A stretch of DNA of 64,000 nt, from NCBI GenBank assembly GCA_001769385.1, contig MEPB01000068.1, forward strand, positions 101,435 through 165,434, in the 5' to 3' direction. The notes below the pieces were generated by a model. The model had not been told where the DNA came from, did no database searches, and saw nothing but the letters and a program-made list of their open reading frames with translations. Both the position numbers and the translations under genes were made by a program. This stretch comes from Bacteroidetes bacterium RIFCSPLOWO2_12_FULL_35_15. GTDB taxonomy: Bacteria; Bacteroidota; Bacteroidia; 2-12-FULL-35-15. Positions 63,707-64,000 of this stretch are shown in pieces. The stretch's first letter is position 1. Each line of letters opens with the position of its first letter.

Positions 63707-63739
63707 TTTTTTTATTTATCGTATTCAAAGATAGGGAAT

Positions 63740-63930
63740 GAAAAAGGAAAGGCCAAGTCTCTTCGAGTTCGACCCCTTCGACTTTGCTCTGGATAAACTC
63801 CGGGAGAGTATCGAGAAGTAATTAACAGATGCACTCCATTGACTTCATAAGTTCTCGATAAGTTTTTCAAAAAAGAAAAACACTCGAACTGACTACACGA
63901 TGTCACTTCGAGGGGTAATTTTTTTTCAAA
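63740..63930. repeat. Degenerate CTTCGA-type intergenic repeat
   Basis: CTCTTCGAGTTCGACCCCTTCGA and the inverted pair ATCGAGAAGT/AGTTCTCGAT suggest another dispersed repeat. No gene is visible between 63707 and 64000. Confidence 0.45.
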
Positions 63931-64000
63931 AAAAGCAATATAAAATGACGTCTATTTCATTGCTTACAGGATTATGTCCCCCTTTGAAGGGCAATGTCAT

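Overview
The window is AT-rich chromosomal DNA of a member of the Bacteroidota, probably a free-living or environmental lineage related to Chitinophagales, Sphingobacteriales or Flavobacteriales. The signs are: a T9SS-type C-terminal sorting domain on a secreted BNR-repeat protein; a DUF6089-type outer membrane barrel; repeated TAnnTTTG -7 promoter boxes about 20-40 nt before start codons and few Shine-Dalgarno sequences; a Bacteroidota-type tmRNA; and many short palindromic intergenic repeats. Genus cannot be decided from the sequence alone.

Layout. 1-3059: end of a serine-palmitoyltransferase-like PLP enzyme, an SRPBCC protein, a GNAT-fold acyltransferase and an NAD-dependent reductase, plausibly a bacterial ceramide (sphingolipid) cluster. 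3143-8353: signalling genes (PAS sensor, membrane protein plus NarL-type two-component pair) and small nuclease/DUF genes. 8669-19371: a compact copper/silver resistance operon (ArsR regulator, CusA split by an in-frame TGA, SRPBCC, TolC-like channel, two adaptors, an ATP-cone/PD-(D/E)XK protein, CopB-type ATPase). 19414-30277: a complete reductive pyrimidine catabolism cluster on the minus strand, with import, cytosine deamination, uracil reduction, ring opening, decarbamoylation, transamination and oxidation of malonate semialdehyde to acetyl-CoA. 30692-36458: TPR-PP2C phosphatase, small stress membrane proteins and an AsmA-like DUF748 protein.

36681-51664 is a mobile island of about 15 kb inserted at the 3' end of the tmRNA gene (ssrA). 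Its boundaries are a 14-bp core repeat (GTGGAGTCGGAGGG) and repeated 19-bp sites. From the ssrA side it carries a tyrosine integrase, an unknown protein, an HTH protein, a small ORF and a polymerase with family-A/TV-Pol-like motifs, then a large nested palindrome. Its cargo resembles defence or conflict genes: a GHKL ATPase plus DUF4325 STAS-like plus one-TM protein operon with its own promoter and terminator; a membrane coiled-coil protein with a DUF3395-like end; a PD-(D/E)XK-ImmA peptidase fusion followed by a GIY-YIG-like protein; and TPR proteins. I regard the ATPase/STAS/TM cassette as the best candidate for an undescribed system.

52170-64000 returns to ordinary chromosome: a Lys1-like dehydrogenase, AcpS, PaaZ, a cation-diffusion transporter, a CoA-transferase, an outer-membrane barrel, a GNAT enzyme, two alpha/beta hydrolases, pyrophosphatase and a secreted BNR/T9SS protein.
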